This document shows, piece by piece, positions 1 through 9,136 of a DNA stretch of 64,000 bases (positions within the stretch are counted from its first letter, which is position 1; every line of letters starts with the position of its first letter). The stretch comes from Paenibacillus oceani (GTDB taxonomy: Bacteria > Bacillota > Bacilli > Paenibacillales > NBRC-103111): NCBI RefSeq assembly GCF_014705615.1, contig NZ_JACXJA010000022.1, forward strand, positions 1-64,000. Reading direction: 5' to 3'. The notes below the pieces were generated by a model. That model ran no database searches. It had not been told where the DNA came from and saw only the letters and a list, made by a program, of their open reading frames with translations. The translations under genes and the position numbers were made by a program.

Positions 1-179
1 GCTCCTATTAAAAAATAGTTCCATTACTTTTCATTACACAAATTTCCCATCATTCAAACCATCTTTTTTGAGGTACCTAAGTAGTTACGGATCTCCACTC
101 TTATTTTCGGTCATCCGGGTGTAAGAACGGGCAACCGGTTTCATCGGAAGCAAGTATACAGGTTCAAGGAGGAATCGAG

Positions 180-914
180 ATGCGCAAATTGAGCGAGATT
201 GTCATCCAATCGGGGAAACGGATCTACCAGGACATTATTTCCGTTGCCCTGTTCAGTATCATGGGGGCGCTTGTGCTCGTTCCGTTCGTCTTTTTTTTAC
301 CGGTCGGCATCTCGTTGTTCGTGCTGCCGTTCGTTATCGTTCCGCTATGCGCCGGAGCGCTGCATGCCACCCACCGGATGATGAAGGGGGAGCGGCCGAA
401 GGTGTCCGCGCTGTTCGCCGGCGCCTGGAAGTTCATCCTGCCCTCGTTCGTCATCGCCTTCGCTACCTCGATCTTTATCCTCATCATCGTCTCGACCTGG
501 TGGTATTACGGCGGCAAGCCAGGCATGCTTTATTTTGCGCTTGCCGTGTTCCAGACGTACTTCGTGGCCATGGTGCTCGTCTCGCAGCTGTATGCGCTGC
601 CGCTGATCGTGCAGCAGGGGCTGGGCGTATTTACGGCGATGGGGCGGAGCGTCAAGCTGTTTCTGGCCCATCCGGGCTACACGGTCGGAGCGTTTGTTCA
701 ACTGCTCAGCGTCACGGTGCTGCTCGGGTTGACCGTGATCGGGTTTGCCGCGCTTTATTTGGGGATGTATGCGATCTATTCGAATCTGGTGACGGCCAAC
801 TTGCTGGCGAAGCCGGAGGAGGACGAAGGCGAAAACGGCAAAACGGAAGACTATGCCGGCTTGCCTCACCGCGCGGGAGAGCGGCTTGACGCCATGTCGT
901 TTCCCGGACAATGA
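180..914 (+). CDS. multi-pass membrane protein, DUF624-like
   Basis: This 244-residue protein has about five or six hydrophobic segments, at roughly residues 18-60, 78-102, 112-140 and 165-200. A charged, Glu-rich C-terminal tail of about 35 residues follows. The ATG lies 7 nt after AAGGAGG. The arrangement (a small integral membrane protein, often near carbohydrate-use genes in Paenibacillus and Bacillus) resembles the DUF624/YesL family, but I see no diagnostic motif. It lies about 110 bp upstream of the muropeptide-salvage genes on the same strand and could share their transcript. Function unknown; the family call is a guess, the membrane nature is clear. Confidence 0.75.
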   Translation: MRKLSEIVIQSGKRIYQDIISVALFSIMGALVLVPFVFFLPVGISLFVLPFVIVPLCAGALHATHRMMKGERPKVSALFAGAWKFILPSFVIAFATSIFILIIVSTWWYYGGKPGMLYFALAVFQTYFVAMVLVSQLYALPLIVQQGLGVFTAMGRSVKLFLAHPGYTVGAFVQLLSVTVLLGLTVIGFAALYLGMYAIYSNLVTANLLAKPEEDEGENGKTEDYAGLPHRAGERLDAMSFPGQ

Positions 915-1023
915 CAAATAGAGAAGTTGGACGGAACATCTGCTTGTTATCGGAATGGAGCGGATGTTCATACCCCTTCTATAGAGAGAAACGTGATGCA
1001 TCGGAAACAGGAGGAGACATACG

Positions 1024-2742
1024 TTGAACACGAATACGAAACGTGCGCCGGAGCGCGGCGCCGCGGAGCATAGAGAAACGGAAACTTCGCGGGTCGAGGC
1101 GGCTGTCTCGGCCATGACGCTGCGCCAAAAGATCGGGCAGATGATACATTGCGGCTTCCACGGATATGAGCCCGGAGCGGATATCGAGCGGATGATCCGG
1201 GACCGTTATATCGGCGGAATCATTTTGTTCGCCCGCAATGTGCGGGATACCCGTCAAGTGGCGGCGATGAACGCCGAATTTCAGCGGATCGCCCTGGAAT
1301 CCGGTCAGCCTCCGCTGACGATCGCGATCGATCAGGAGGGCGGCATGGTCGCCCGGCTGACCGAAGGTGTCGCGCTGATGCCGGGCAATATGGCGATAGC
1401 AGCAGGCGGAGAGCCGCAGAACGCTTACGAAGCCGCGCGGATTACCGCCGAGGAGCTGCTTGCGCTGGGCGTGAATCTGAACTATGCGCCGGTGCTCGAT
1501 GTGAACGTCAACCCGGCGAACCCGGTTATCGGCGTCCGCTCGTACGGCGAGTCGCCGGAGCTTGTGGCCGAGTACGGCGCCATGGCTGTCCGCGGCTTGC
1601 AGGAGGCGGGCGTAACGGCAACGGCCAAACATTTTCCGGGTCACGGGGACACGAATGTCGACTCGCATCTGGATCTGCCGACGGTTGGGCATTCGCGGGA
1701 GCGGATCAACGAAGTGGAGCTGGTGCCGTTTCGCCGGGCGATTGCGGCCGGTATCGACGCGATTATGTCGTCGCATATTTATTTCCCGTCGTTCGAGACG
1801 CAGAAGCTGCCGGTTACGCTGTCGTACAACGTGCTCACCCGGTTGCTGCGTGAGGAGCTCGGGTTCGAGGGCGTCATTATGACCGACTGTATGGAGATGA
1901 AAGCGATCGCCGACCATTACGGCACCGTGGATGCGGCTGTTATGGCGGTAGAAGCGGGCGCGGACTGCGTGCTGATCAGCCATCGCCACGATTTGCAGGA
2001 GGGAGCGATCGAAGCGCTGGTCGCCGCCGTAGAGTCGGGGCGGATTAGCGAAGCGCGTATCGCCGAATCGGCCCGCCGCCTGCTCGCGATGAAAGCGAAG
2101 CGCGGTATTACCGCGGAGTCGGTAGTAACAGCCGCGGACAACGCGTATTACGCGGGCGAGGCTTTCCAATCCGTCGGCAGCCGCACGCATCTGGAGACCG
2201 CGCAGCGGATCAGCGAAGCGAGCATGACGCTGATCAAGGACGAAGCGGGATTGATTCCGCTGCGCCGGGGAGAGCGTACGCTCGTCATCAGTGTGCTGGC
2301 CGCCGCCGTGTCGGAGGTGGACGAATCGGTCGATCTGCCGGTAACGCTCGGTCAGGCGCTGGCCACGCAAGGATTGGATGTCGAAGAACGCAGCGTGCTG
2401 CTGGAAGAGGTCGGTTCGTCGCTAGCTGAGCTCGCGGCGCTGGCCGGATCGTTCGCGCAAGTGGTCGTCGGGACGTACAATGCATCGCTGCGGCCGGAGC
2501 AGGCCGCACTTGTACGGGCGATGATCGATGCGGACAGACAGCCGATCGTTGTAGCGCTGCGCAACCCTTACGATATCGCGGCGTTTCCGGACGTGCCGGC
2601 TTATGTCGCGGCTTACGAATCGCGCCCGCTGGCGCTGCAATCGGCCGCCAAAGTGCTGGCCGGAACGATAAAGGCTACAGGCCGTACACCGGTTACGATT
2701 CATCCGGATGATCCGGCAGGCTGGAGGAGGAACTCGAAATGA
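1024..2742 (+). CDS. nagZ: beta-N-acetylhexosaminidase, glycoside hydrolase family 3 (NagZ)
   Basis: The enzyme should release non-reducing terminal GlcNAc from muropeptides (GlcNAc-MurNAc or its anhydro form). The GH3 NagZ signature KHFPGHGDTNVDSH spans residues 202-215 and contains the Asp213/His215 dyad typical of NagZ. Asp288 in IMTDCMEMKA fits the catalytic nucleophile. At 572 residues it has the TIM barrel (about 30-360) plus a C-terminal domain, as in Bacillus NagZ rather than the short Gram-negative form. The start is TTG with AGGAGGAG about 8 nt upstream. No signal peptide is visible, so I infer a cytoplasmic enzyme, unlike exported B. subtilis NagZ. Its stop overlaps the anmK start by 4 nt, which suggests translational coupling. 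Confidence 0.93.
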   Translation: MNTNTKRAPERGAAEHRETETSRVEAAVSAMTLRQKIGQMIHCGFHGYEPGADIERMIRDRYIGGIILFARNVRDTRQVAAMNAEFQRIALESGQPPLTIAIDQEGGMVARLTEGVALMPGNMAIAAGGEPQNAYEAARITAEELLALGVNLNYAPVLDVNVNPANPVIGVRSYGESPELVAEYGAMAVRGLQEAGVTATAKHFPGHGDTNVDSHLDLPTVGHSRERINEVELVPFRRAIAAGIDAIMSSHIYFPSFETQKLPVTLSYNVLTRLLREELGFEGVIMTDCMEMKAIADHYGTVDAAVMAVEAGADCVLISHRHDLQEGAIEALVAAVESGRISEARIAESARRLLAMKAKRGITAESVVTAADNAYYAGEAFQSVGSRTHLETAQRISEASMTLIKDEAGLIPLRRGERTLVISVLAAAVSEVDESVDLPVTLGQALATQGLDVEERSVLLEEVGSSLAELAALAGSFAQVVVGTYNASLRPEQAALVRAMIDADRQPIVVALRNPYDIAAFPDVPAYVAAYESRPLALQSAAKVLAGTIKATGRTPVTIHPDDPAGWRRNSK

Positions 2743-3929
2743 TCGGAGAGCTGACGAACAAATCGAGCCGGCTCATCGTGGGATTGATGTCCGGCACGTC
2801 GCTGGACGGCGTCGACGCCGCAATCGTGCGAGTGGAAGGCAAGGGGCTGCAGACGAAGGCGGAGCTGGTCGGGTATACGGCAGTTCCTTATGACGACAAG
2901 CTGCGGGAAAAGCTGAAGGAGCTGTGCAGCGTCGACTACTCCGATGTCGCCAAAGTGTGCGGCATGAACTTCTATATGGCCGATGTGCTGGCCGAAGCCG
3001 CGATCCGGGCTGCCACCGAAGCCGGGCTGCCGATGGACGAGATTGACCTGATCAGCTCGCACGGACAGACGGTATGGCATATCCCGGTAGCCGACGAACA
3101 GGACTGGTCGCTCGTCCGGTCGACGCTGCAAATCGGCGATATTTCCGTAATCGCCAAACGGGCGGGGAAGCCGGTCATCGGCGATTACCGCACCGCAGAC
3201 ATGGCTGTCGGTGGTCAAGGCGCTCCGCTCGTGCCTTATGCCGATTTTATCTTGTTCCGTGACGAAGCGAAGGGCCGGATCGTGCAAAATATCGGCGGGA
3301 TCGGCAACTGTGCGGGCATTCCGGCCGGCGGACAGCCGGAGCAGGTGATCGCATTCGACACCGGACCGGGCAATATGCTGATCGATCAGGCCGTGCACAC
3401 GCTGTCCGGCGGGGAGAAAAGCTATGACGCCGGCGGCGAATGGGCGGCGCAAGGGAAGGCCGACGCCGCCATCGTCGCGGAGATGATGAGCCACCCGTAC
3501 TTCGCCATGCAGCCGCCTAAGACGACAGGCCGCGAGCTGTTCGGCAAAGCGTATGCACAGCAATGGATGGAACGGATGAGCCGCCAAGGGCTCGGCGATG
3601 CGGATATCGTCGCCACGTTTACGGCGTTCACCGCTCATTCGATCGCGCAAGGCTACCGGGAGTTCGTCTTGCCGGCGTGCCCCGCATCCGAAGTGATCGT
3701 GTCCGGGGGCGGAGCGCACAACCGGACGCTGATGGCGATGCTGGCCGGTCTGCTGCCCGGCCTGTCGGTAACGACGTCGGACGCGCTGGGTATATCCAGC
3801 GATGCGAAGGAAGCGGTGGCGTTTGCGGTGTTCGCGAACAATTTCCTGTTCGGGATTCCGAACAATTTGCCGTCGGCAACCGGAGCGCCGGTACAGACGA
3901 TTATGGGCAAGCTGGCGCTGCCGGGCTGA
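2739..3929 (+). CDS. anmK: anhydro-N-acetylmuramic acid kinase (AnmK)
   Basis: AnmK hydrolyses and phosphorylates 1,6-anhydro-MurNAc to MurNAc-6-phosphate with ATP during peptidoglycan recycling. The hallmark GLMSGTSLDGVD lies at residues 15-26, GGQGAPLVP at about 158-166 and FDTGPGN at 206-212. The C-terminal half carries the SGGGAHN element of the actin-like kinase fold. At 396 residues it is close to the usual family length. The ATG overlaps the nagZ stop as ATGA. The next enzyme of the route, the MurQ etherase, is not in this window. The identification is secure; the claim that it works on anhydro-muropeptides taken up from outside is inference from the neighbours. Confidence 0.95.
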   Translation: MIGELTNKSSRLIVGLMSGTSLDGVDAAIVRVEGKGLQTKAELVGYTAVPYDDKLREKLKELCSVDYSDVAKVCGMNFYMADVLAEAAIRAATEAGLPMDEIDLISSHGQTVWHIPVADEQDWSLVRSTLQIGDISVIAKRAGKPVIGDYRTADMAVGGQGAPLVPYADFILFRDEAKGRIVQNIGGIGNCAGIPAGGQPEQVIAFDTGPGNMLIDQAVHTLSGGEKSYDAGGEWAAQGKADAAIVAEMMSHPYFAMQPPKTTGRELFGKAYAQQWMERMSRQGLGDADIVATFTAFTAHSIAQGYREFVLPACPASEVIVSGGGAHNRTLMAMLAGLLPGLSVTTSDALGISSDAKEAVAFAVFANNFLFGIPNNLPSATGAPVQTIMGKLALPG

Positions 3930-3992
3930 ATAACGATCGGGCGGCCGTGCGCGGCTTACGGGCAGGGCGCCCCCGCTATAAAGGAGCGATAA

Positions 3993-5129
3993 GTGATGAT
4001 GGATCAAACGAACGGAAACGATCTGCCCCCGCATTCCATAGCTTCGATGAATCCGGACAGAATCGCCGATGCTTTCCGGCTGGTGGATGAAGCGGTGGCA
4101 CGCGGAGATACGCCGGGCGCAGTCGCCGCTGTCGGACGCAGCGGCGCCACACAGGTGATGCATACATGCGGCTCCGCCCATCTGGCGGCGCCGGGCGGCG
4201 AAGCTGTCTTGCCGGTCCGTAGCGATACGATATTCGACTGCGCGTCTTTAACGAAGGTTGTCGCGCTGCTCCCGCTTGTGCTGCTGCTGGTCGAACGCGG
4301 CCGGTTGCGCCTCGGGGACCCGGTCAAGCAGTATATTCCCGCCTTCGCTGCAGAAGGCAAAGACGCGGTTACCGTCAAGCAATTGCTCACTCATACATCA
4401 GGACTTATCGCTCATACGAACTTATATTCACATGGCTGGTCGCCGGAAGAGATCAAAGCGCACATTTTCTCAAGGCCTCTCGAATACGAGCCGGGGACGA
4501 AAGTCGTGTACAGCGATCTTGGTTACATTACACTCGGAGAGATCGTTCAGACTTTGCTGGAGGAACGGCTGGATACCGCGGCGCAGCGATATGTATTTCA
4601 ACCGCTGGGCATGAACGATACATTTTACGCGCCTACGGCGGACCGGCTTCCCCGCATAGCTGCTACGGAATACAGTCAGGAGCTGAGCCGGCACAAGTGG
4701 GGGGAAGTGCACGACGAGAATGCAGGCGCGCTCGGAGGGATCAGCGGTCATGCCGGGCTGTTCTCGACTGCCGCGGACTTGGCGAAGTATGCGGCTATGT
4801 GGCTGGCGAAGGGGCGGATCGGCGAGAAGGGACGGCTGCTCAGCCGCGCTTCGGTGGAAGCGGCAACGCGTACCCAGACCGGGAATGTGCCGGCGAACCG
4901 GGGGCTCGGCTGGGTGCTGAAGGGCGACTCGATGGACGCTTCCGGCGATCTGATGTCGCCGGCGACCTTTGGACATACCGGATTTACCGGAACGAGTCTG
5001 ACGATCGATCCGGCGGAGGACTGCTTCGCCATTTTGCTGACGAACCGGGTGTATTACGGCAGGGAGAGGTCGGTCGTCCGGCTCAGACATTTGTTTCACA
5101 ATGCGGTTGCCGCCGCTTGTTCGGAGTAA
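3993..5129 (+). CDS. serine beta-lactamase-fold hydrolase, AmiE-like N-acetylmuramyl-L-alanine amidase
   Basis: This is a 378-residue penicillin-binding/class-C fold enzyme. Motif 1 is SLTK at 85-88, motif 2 is YSD at 173-175 (the YxN position) and motif 3 is HTG at 328-330. No signal peptide is present. In B. subtilis the AmiE (YbbE) member of this fold removes the peptide from MurNAc-peptides and is encoded beside nagZ. The same neighbourhood here, 63 bp after anmK, makes AmiE-like activity the best guess. An esterase or D-aminopeptidase cannot be excluded from motifs alone. GGAGCGA precedes the ATG. A good terminator follows the stop. Confidence 0.82.
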   Translation: MMMDQTNGNDLPPHSIASMNPDRIADAFRLVDEAVARGDTPGAVAAVGRSGATQVMHTCGSAHLAAPGGEAVLPVRSDTIFDCASLTKVVALLPLVLLLVERGRLRLGDPVKQYIPAFAAEGKDAVTVKQLLTHTSGLIAHTNLYSHGWSPEEIKAHIFSRPLEYEPGTKVVYSDLGYITLGEIVQTLLEERLDTAAQRYVFQPLGMNDTFYAPTADRLPRIAATEYSQELSRHKWGEVHDENAGALGGISGHAGLFSTAADLAKYAAMWLAKGRIGEKGRLLSRASVEAATRTQTGNVPANRGLGWVLKGDSMDASGDLMSPATFGHTGFTGTSLTIDPAEDCFAILLTNRVYYGRERSVVRLRHLFHNAVAAACSE

Positions 5130-5142
5130 GGCAATTCTATCG

Positions 5143-5178
5143 GGACAGCCAAGCTGTAAGAGCAGGGCTGTCTTTTTT
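5143..5178 (+). terminator. rho-independent terminator after the amiE-like gene
   Basis: GACAGCC and GGGCTGTC form a GC-rich stem around a loop of about 14 nt, followed directly by six T residues. It lies 14 bp after the stop of the amidase-like gene and should end the nagZ-anmK-amiE transcript. Confidence 0.85.
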
Positions 5179-5270
5179 GCTGCCGCTTCCAGCAGAAGAG
5201 GCCGTCCCGAGCCGGATAACAAGCTCAGAACAGCCTTTTCGCGAAGTCAACGTTTATCCGGTGCTTGGAC

Positions 5271-6158
5271 TTACTCGAAGTACGTATACGTCCACTCTTC
5301 CTCGGAAGCGTCCCACGCCGTAGCGTCTGTATATTCAGGTACGCCGGCGAACTCCAGCGTATATTCGATCTCTTCGCCCGGCATCAGATGAACGGATAAG
5401 CCGCTAAATACATGATCCGCTGCTTGCTCGGAATCGCCGGCCTCGTTGTACAGCCAAATTTTCACATATACGTTTTCAACGGTTTCGATATTTTTGGAGC
5501 CGGTGTTGATGAATTTGCCGGTGGCGATCAACTTGCCGTCCTCAAAGTAAACGCTCGTAATCTGGAAGTCGAGCATAGCCGCTTCGTCCTCAACGGCCGC
5601 TTCTTCGTACACCGCTTCGTCCTCATACACGGCAACGGCTTCTTCCTCGTAAACGACTTCTTCTTCGTAGACAACGACTTCTTCCTCATAAACAACTTCT
5701 TCCTCATAAACAACTTCTTCCTCATAAACAACTTCTTCCTCATACACGACGACTTCTTCTACCGCTTCATCCAGATAGGTGAACTCCCAGTCGCCTTCCT
5801 CGGCGCTCCACTGCGTCGCATCCTCATACTCCGCTACGTCAGGGAATTCCAGCGTATATTCGATCGACTCGCCTGGCGCCAGCTGCACGGCCAAGTCCGT
5901 GAAGAAGTGGTTGGCTACTTCCTTCGAATCGCCGTCGTCGTTGTACAAAAAGATTTTTACATCCACTTTGTTAACTTTCTCAATCGCTCTATCCCCGCTG
6001 TTTGTAAAGACTCCTGTAGCCTTCAATACTCCGTTTTCGTAACCGACTTCCGTTACTTCGAAGTCGAGAACCGCATCGGCGAAAGCGGTGGCCGATACAA
6101 CCATCATCGAACAAACCAAAAATAAAGCAGCAATTACGGATTTTAGTGCTTTTTTCAT
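5271..6158 (-). CDS. secreted protein with two SLAP-type domains joined by a YEEEVV repeat linker
   Basis: The 295-residue protein starts with a clear Sec signal peptide (about 1-28, ending near ATAFADA). Two similar domains of about 100 residues follow, at roughly 29-130 and 193-295. Both contain FxxTxVxYExGxLxATGxFxN, a VKIxLYN strand, a LxPGExIEYTLEF strand and a final aromatic segment; this resembles the SLAP repeat described in Bacillus surface proteins. Between them is a highly acidic linker built from YEEEVV units. A cell-wall or spore-surface role is likely, but no anchor is visible. It is transcribed alone, opposite to its neighbours. The SLAP name is from memory of the family pattern. 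Confidence 0.8.
   Translation of the reverse strand: MKKALKSVIAALFLVCSMMVVSATAFADAVLDFEVTEVGYENGVLKATGVFTNSGDRAIEKVNKVDVKIFLYNDDGDSKEVANHFFTDLAVQLAPGESIEYTLEFPDVAEYEDATQWSAEEGDWEFTYLDEAVEEVVVYEEEVVYEEEVVYEEEVVYEEEVVVYEEEVVYEEEAVAVYEDEAVYEEAAVEDEAAMLDFQITSVYFEDGKLIATGKFINTGSKNIETVENVYVKIWLYNEAGDSEQAADHVFSGLSVHLMPGEEIEYTLEFAGVPEYTDATAWDASEEEWTYTYFE
5625..5760 (-). repeat. 18-bp in-frame tandem repeat coding for YEEEVV units
   Basis: Within the SLAP-protein gene an 18-bp unit (ATAAACAACTTCTTCCTC on the plus strand) is repeated about four times almost perfectly between roughly 5680 and 5752, with diverged units on both sides. Each unit adds six residues, so slippage would change linker length without a frameshift. 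Confidence 0.85.
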
Positions 6159-6387
6159 TTTCTCACACTCCTAGTAGATATGAACTAATTCATGTTGATT
6201 ATAGGGCAAGCCCTGGGCCGTTTCTACTAGTATTTAACATCTGACATCGGTTTTCCGGTATACTCCTGATCTTTGGGTACGGGTAAGCTTCCGGCAAAGA
6301 ACATGCCGTTGTATAACGAAGCGTTATATGATAGTTTGACTAGTAGACGAAGTGAAACTTGCAGGGAAAGGGTTTGGGTGAGCAGAG

Positions 6388-7707
6388 ATGACCGTATCGT
6401 ATAGTGCCGGAAACTTGCAAGAGTTGTACGATTTCTATGAGGATCATCTGAAACGGGTGCTGCTGCCGTTCTGGCTGCGTTCTACTGATGAGGAGGACGG
6501 GGGCTACTTCAACTGTTACGACAACACGGGGGCGACCCTCGTCTCGACGGACAAGTATACGTGGTCGCAGGGCCGGTTCGTCTGGATGTACGCGAAGCTT
6601 GCTTCGATGACTACAGATACGTTCAGCAGGGAAGAGCGGAGCCGGTTTCTGGAGCTGGCGGGACAAGGCGCGCGGTTTCTGATGAACCACTGTCTGCTGG
6701 AGAACGGGAATTGTACGTTTGTGATGGACAAGAAAGGCAATCCGAAGCGGAACGCTACGGGTGACCGTTACGACTCCAGCATATTTGCCGATTGTTTCGT
6801 CATTGCGGGGTTGTCCAAATACGCAGCGGAGTCGGGGGACGCCGCAAGTCTCGAATTCGCCCGCACGTTGTACGGGTCCGTCATGGAGAGATTCCGCAGC
6901 GGCGATTATCAGATGGCTCCGTACCCGACTCCGGAGGGCTATAAGTCCCATAACATTCCGATGATCTTGCTGAACGTGACGCAAGAGCTGCTAGAGGCGG
7001 AGGAGTCGCTTCCGGCTGCGGCTGCAGATCAGGCGGGCAGTGGGCGGCTGGAACATTTGCGCGACAATATGAAGATGTTCCTCCATGAAATTACGAATCA
7101 TTTTATGCGCGAAGACGGTGTGCTGAATGAGATGCTGGCGGCGGACAACAGCCGGGTCGACTCGCTGCTGGGCCGGTACTGCAATCCCGGTCATACGATC
7201 GAAGATATGTGGTTCGTCATCCATGCGGCCCGCAAGCTCGGACTGGACGCTTATATCCCGAAAGCGCTGCGCACGACGAAAAAAATGGTGGAGCTGGGCT
7301 GGGATTCCGAATACAGCGGACTTTTTCTTTTCGTCGATGAGGACGGAGGTCAGCCGCACGGCGACCTAAGCGGGATCGAGCATACGGCGATGGCCGGCCA
7401 AATCCGGCAAAACTGGGACAACAAGCTGTGGTGGCCGCATTCCGAAGCGCTCTATACGACGCTGCTCGGTTACAGCTTAACGCGCGACGACGATTTTCTG
7501 CGCGATTACAACCGGCTTCACGATTATACGTTCCGGACGTTTCCGAACCCGGACGAAAGCGTGGGTGAGTGGATTCAGATCCGCAAGCGCGGCGGCGAGC
7601 CGATCGACAAAGTCGTCGCTTTGCCAGTCAAGGATCCGTATCATATCATCCGGAACGTCGTCTATATCATCGAACTGCTTCACGGAATGAGGGGCGCGGA
7701 GAAGTAG
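6388..7707 (+). CDS. AGE-family sugar 2-epimerase/isomerase
   Basis: This 439-residue protein has the (alpha/alpha)6-barrel pattern of the N-acylglucosamine 2-epimerase superfamily. Visible signatures are an early YFNCYD segment, NPGHTIEDMWF with His269, and WWPHSEALY with His351. In this family conserved histidines act as acid and base. The substrate cannot be read from the sequence; N-acylglucosamine, mannose or a disaccharide such as cellobiose are all known in the superfamily. The ribosome site before the ATG is weak (GGGTGAGC). It is followed after 114 bp by an SGNH hydrolase on the same strand, so the pair may handle an acylated sugar. That link is inference. Confidence 0.85.
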   Translation: MTVSYSAGNLQELYDFYEDHLKRVLLPFWLRSTDEEDGGYFNCYDNTGATLVSTDKYTWSQGRFVWMYAKLASMTTDTFSREERSRFLELAGQGARFLMNHCLLENGNCTFVMDKKGNPKRNATGDRYDSSIFADCFVIAGLSKYAAESGDAASLEFARTLYGSVMERFRSGDYQMAPYPTPEGYKSHNIPMILLNVTQELLEAEESLPAAAADQAGSGRLEHLRDNMKMFLHEITNHFMREDGVLNEMLAADNSRVDSLLGRYCNPGHTIEDMWFVIHAARKLGLDAYIPKALRTTKKMVELGWDSEYSGLFLFVDEDGGQPHGDLSGIEHTAMAGQIRQNWDNKLWWPHSEALYTTLLGYSLTRDDDFLRDYNRLHDYTFRTFPNPDESVGEWIQIRKRGGEPIDKVVALPVKDPYHIIRNVVYIIELLHGMRGAEK

Positions 7708-7821
7708 GGAAATCCGTAAAAATTTTTATATTTCCCAACGGTACTTCCTGGACAGGCTGTGGTAAAATCGGGAAGAAAAGGATTACCGGAGCAAATCCGG
7801 TTAGAAGGAGGCCGCATACCG

Positions 7822-8949
7822 ATGGCGGAGCAAACGAAGCAAACGAATCAGGTGGATGCGCAAAAGCTGGACCCTAATATGACGCTGGAGCAGACGGGGA
7901 ATCTGGGGATGATCTGGATGTCACCCAAGGAGAAGCCGTTTCGCTTATCCGGCTTTCCCTGGTTTGAGCAGGATCAAGTGTACCGGAGACTGCCGGTACA
8001 ACCGAATTATCCGATTCGCCCGGAGGTTCAGCAGTTGTCGAAATCGACGGCCGGAGGCCAGATCGCGTTCCGGACGGACTCGGCCCGACTGGCGATCCGC
8101 GTCAAGCTGTCGGGCAAGGCGAATATGTACCATATGCCGTCCACCGGCCAATGCGGATTCGACTTATACTTTGGCGAGACGGGCGATCAGCACTTTTACA
8201 GCATATCCCGATACGATCATACGAAATTGGAATATGAAGTAATGATGTACGAGTTCCCGCAAAAGGAACTACGCAGCGTAACGCTGAACTTCCCGCTGTA
8301 TCAAGGGGTCGAGGAAGTCGAAATCGGGATCGATCCGGGGGCGGAAGTGATTGCGCCAGCGCCTTATGCGAATAACCGTAAGGTGATCATTTACGGAACT
8401 TCGATTACGCAGGGTGGCTGCGCTACCCGTCCGGGGATGGCGTATACGAACATTTTGAGCCGCAGAATTCCGATGGAATTTATTAACGAAGGTTTCTCGG
8501 GTAACGGCCGCGGTGACCCGGAAGTCGCCCGCGTCTTGAGCGAGATCAGCGATCCGGCCCTGCTCGTGCTTGATTACGAAGCCAATGCGGGCGAATTGGA
8601 CTTGATGCGCAAGACGCTTCCTGAGTTTATCCGGATTTACCGCGAGGCTCATCCGGACGTGCCGATATTGGTGCTGTCCAAAATCCAGTTCGGCCGCGAG
8701 CGGTTCGAGCCGGCGCTGCTCCAGAAAAGAATGGACATGATGCAGATCGAGATGGAGACGGTTGAATCGTACCGCCGGCAAGGGGACGCCAACATTCACT
8801 TTTTTGACGGCACGGCGCTTCTCGGCACGGACAGCTACTACGAGTGTACGGTGGACGGGGTGCACCCGACCGATCTCGGCTTCCTGCGGATGGCCGATAC
8901 GCTTACGCCTGTGCTTCAGGAGCTGCTCGGTTTTAGCCGGCAACCGTAA
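7822..8949 (+). CDS. SGNH/GDSL-family hydrolase
   Basis: The 375-residue protein carries the block-I motif YGTSITQGG with nucleophile Ser194 and the block-V DxxH as Asp345 and His348 in VDGVHPTDLG. The central block reads DYEANAG. An N-terminal region of about 180 residues, likely beta-sandwich, precedes the hydrolase domain; this layout is common in carbohydrate acyl-esterases of Paenibacillus. I chose the ATG at 7822 because AGAAGGAGG lies 10 nt upstream; the frame is open further upstream. No signal peptide is seen, so it probably acts inside the cell. The substrate is unknown; deacetylation of a sugar handled by the preceding epimerase is possible. Confidence 0.83.
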   Translation: MAEQTKQTNQVDAQKLDPNMTLEQTGNLGMIWMSPKEKPFRLSGFPWFEQDQVYRRLPVQPNYPIRPEVQQLSKSTAGGQIAFRTDSARLAIRVKLSGKANMYHMPSTGQCGFDLYFGETGDQHFYSISRYDHTKLEYEVMMYEFPQKELRSVTLNFPLYQGVEEVEIGIDPGAEVIAPAPYANNRKVIIYGTSITQGGCATRPGMAYTNILSRRIPMEFINEGFSGNGRGDPEVARVLSEISDPALLVLDYEANAGELDLMRKTLPEFIRIYREAHPDVPILVLSKIQFGRERFEPALLQKRMDMMQIEMETVESYRRQGDANIHFFDGTALLGTDSYYECTVDGVHPTDLGFLRMADTLTPVLQELLGFSRQP

Positions 8950-9105
8950 TTCGCAATCTGCGTACGATGCGTGATTGAATCACACAATTGCTGGATTCGG
9001 AAACAGCCGCAAGGAGCCGTACCCAGTCAGGGCTTATTTTGTGCTTGTGCTGGAAAGGGACTGACGGATAACCGGAGCCCATTCAGGCGCAGCACGTAAG
9101 GTCTG

Positions 9106-9121
9106 ACCTGGCACCAGGTCC
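9106..9121. other. 16-bp palindrome
   Basis: GACCTGG-CA-CCAGGTC is a perfect inverted repeat with a 2-nt centre. It lies in the convergent gap between the SGNH hydrolase and the minus-strand gene that ends at 9137. On the minus strand it follows that stop, but no T-run comes after it. It could be a weak terminator or a protein-binding site. Confidence 0.5.
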
Positions 9122-9136
9122 CAAGCGGCTGTTTTT

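Noticed and set aside
345-1115. 256-codon open frame on the minus strand over the membrane-protein gene
   Set aside because: Antisense shadow of a GC-rich gene; no ribosome site, Arg/His-rich composition, no recognisable family.
979-2370. 463-codon minus-strand open frame across nagZ
   Set aside because: Fully antisense to a gene with clear GH3 motifs; composition dominated by Arg, His and Gln.
2700-4181. 493-codon minus-strand open frame across anmK and the amidase gene
   Set aside because: Antisense shadow spanning two well-supported genes.
5412-6125. 237-codon plus-strand frame with FFLINN repeats
   Set aside because: Mirror of the 18-bp repeats of the SLAP-protein gene, which itself has signal peptide and domain structure.
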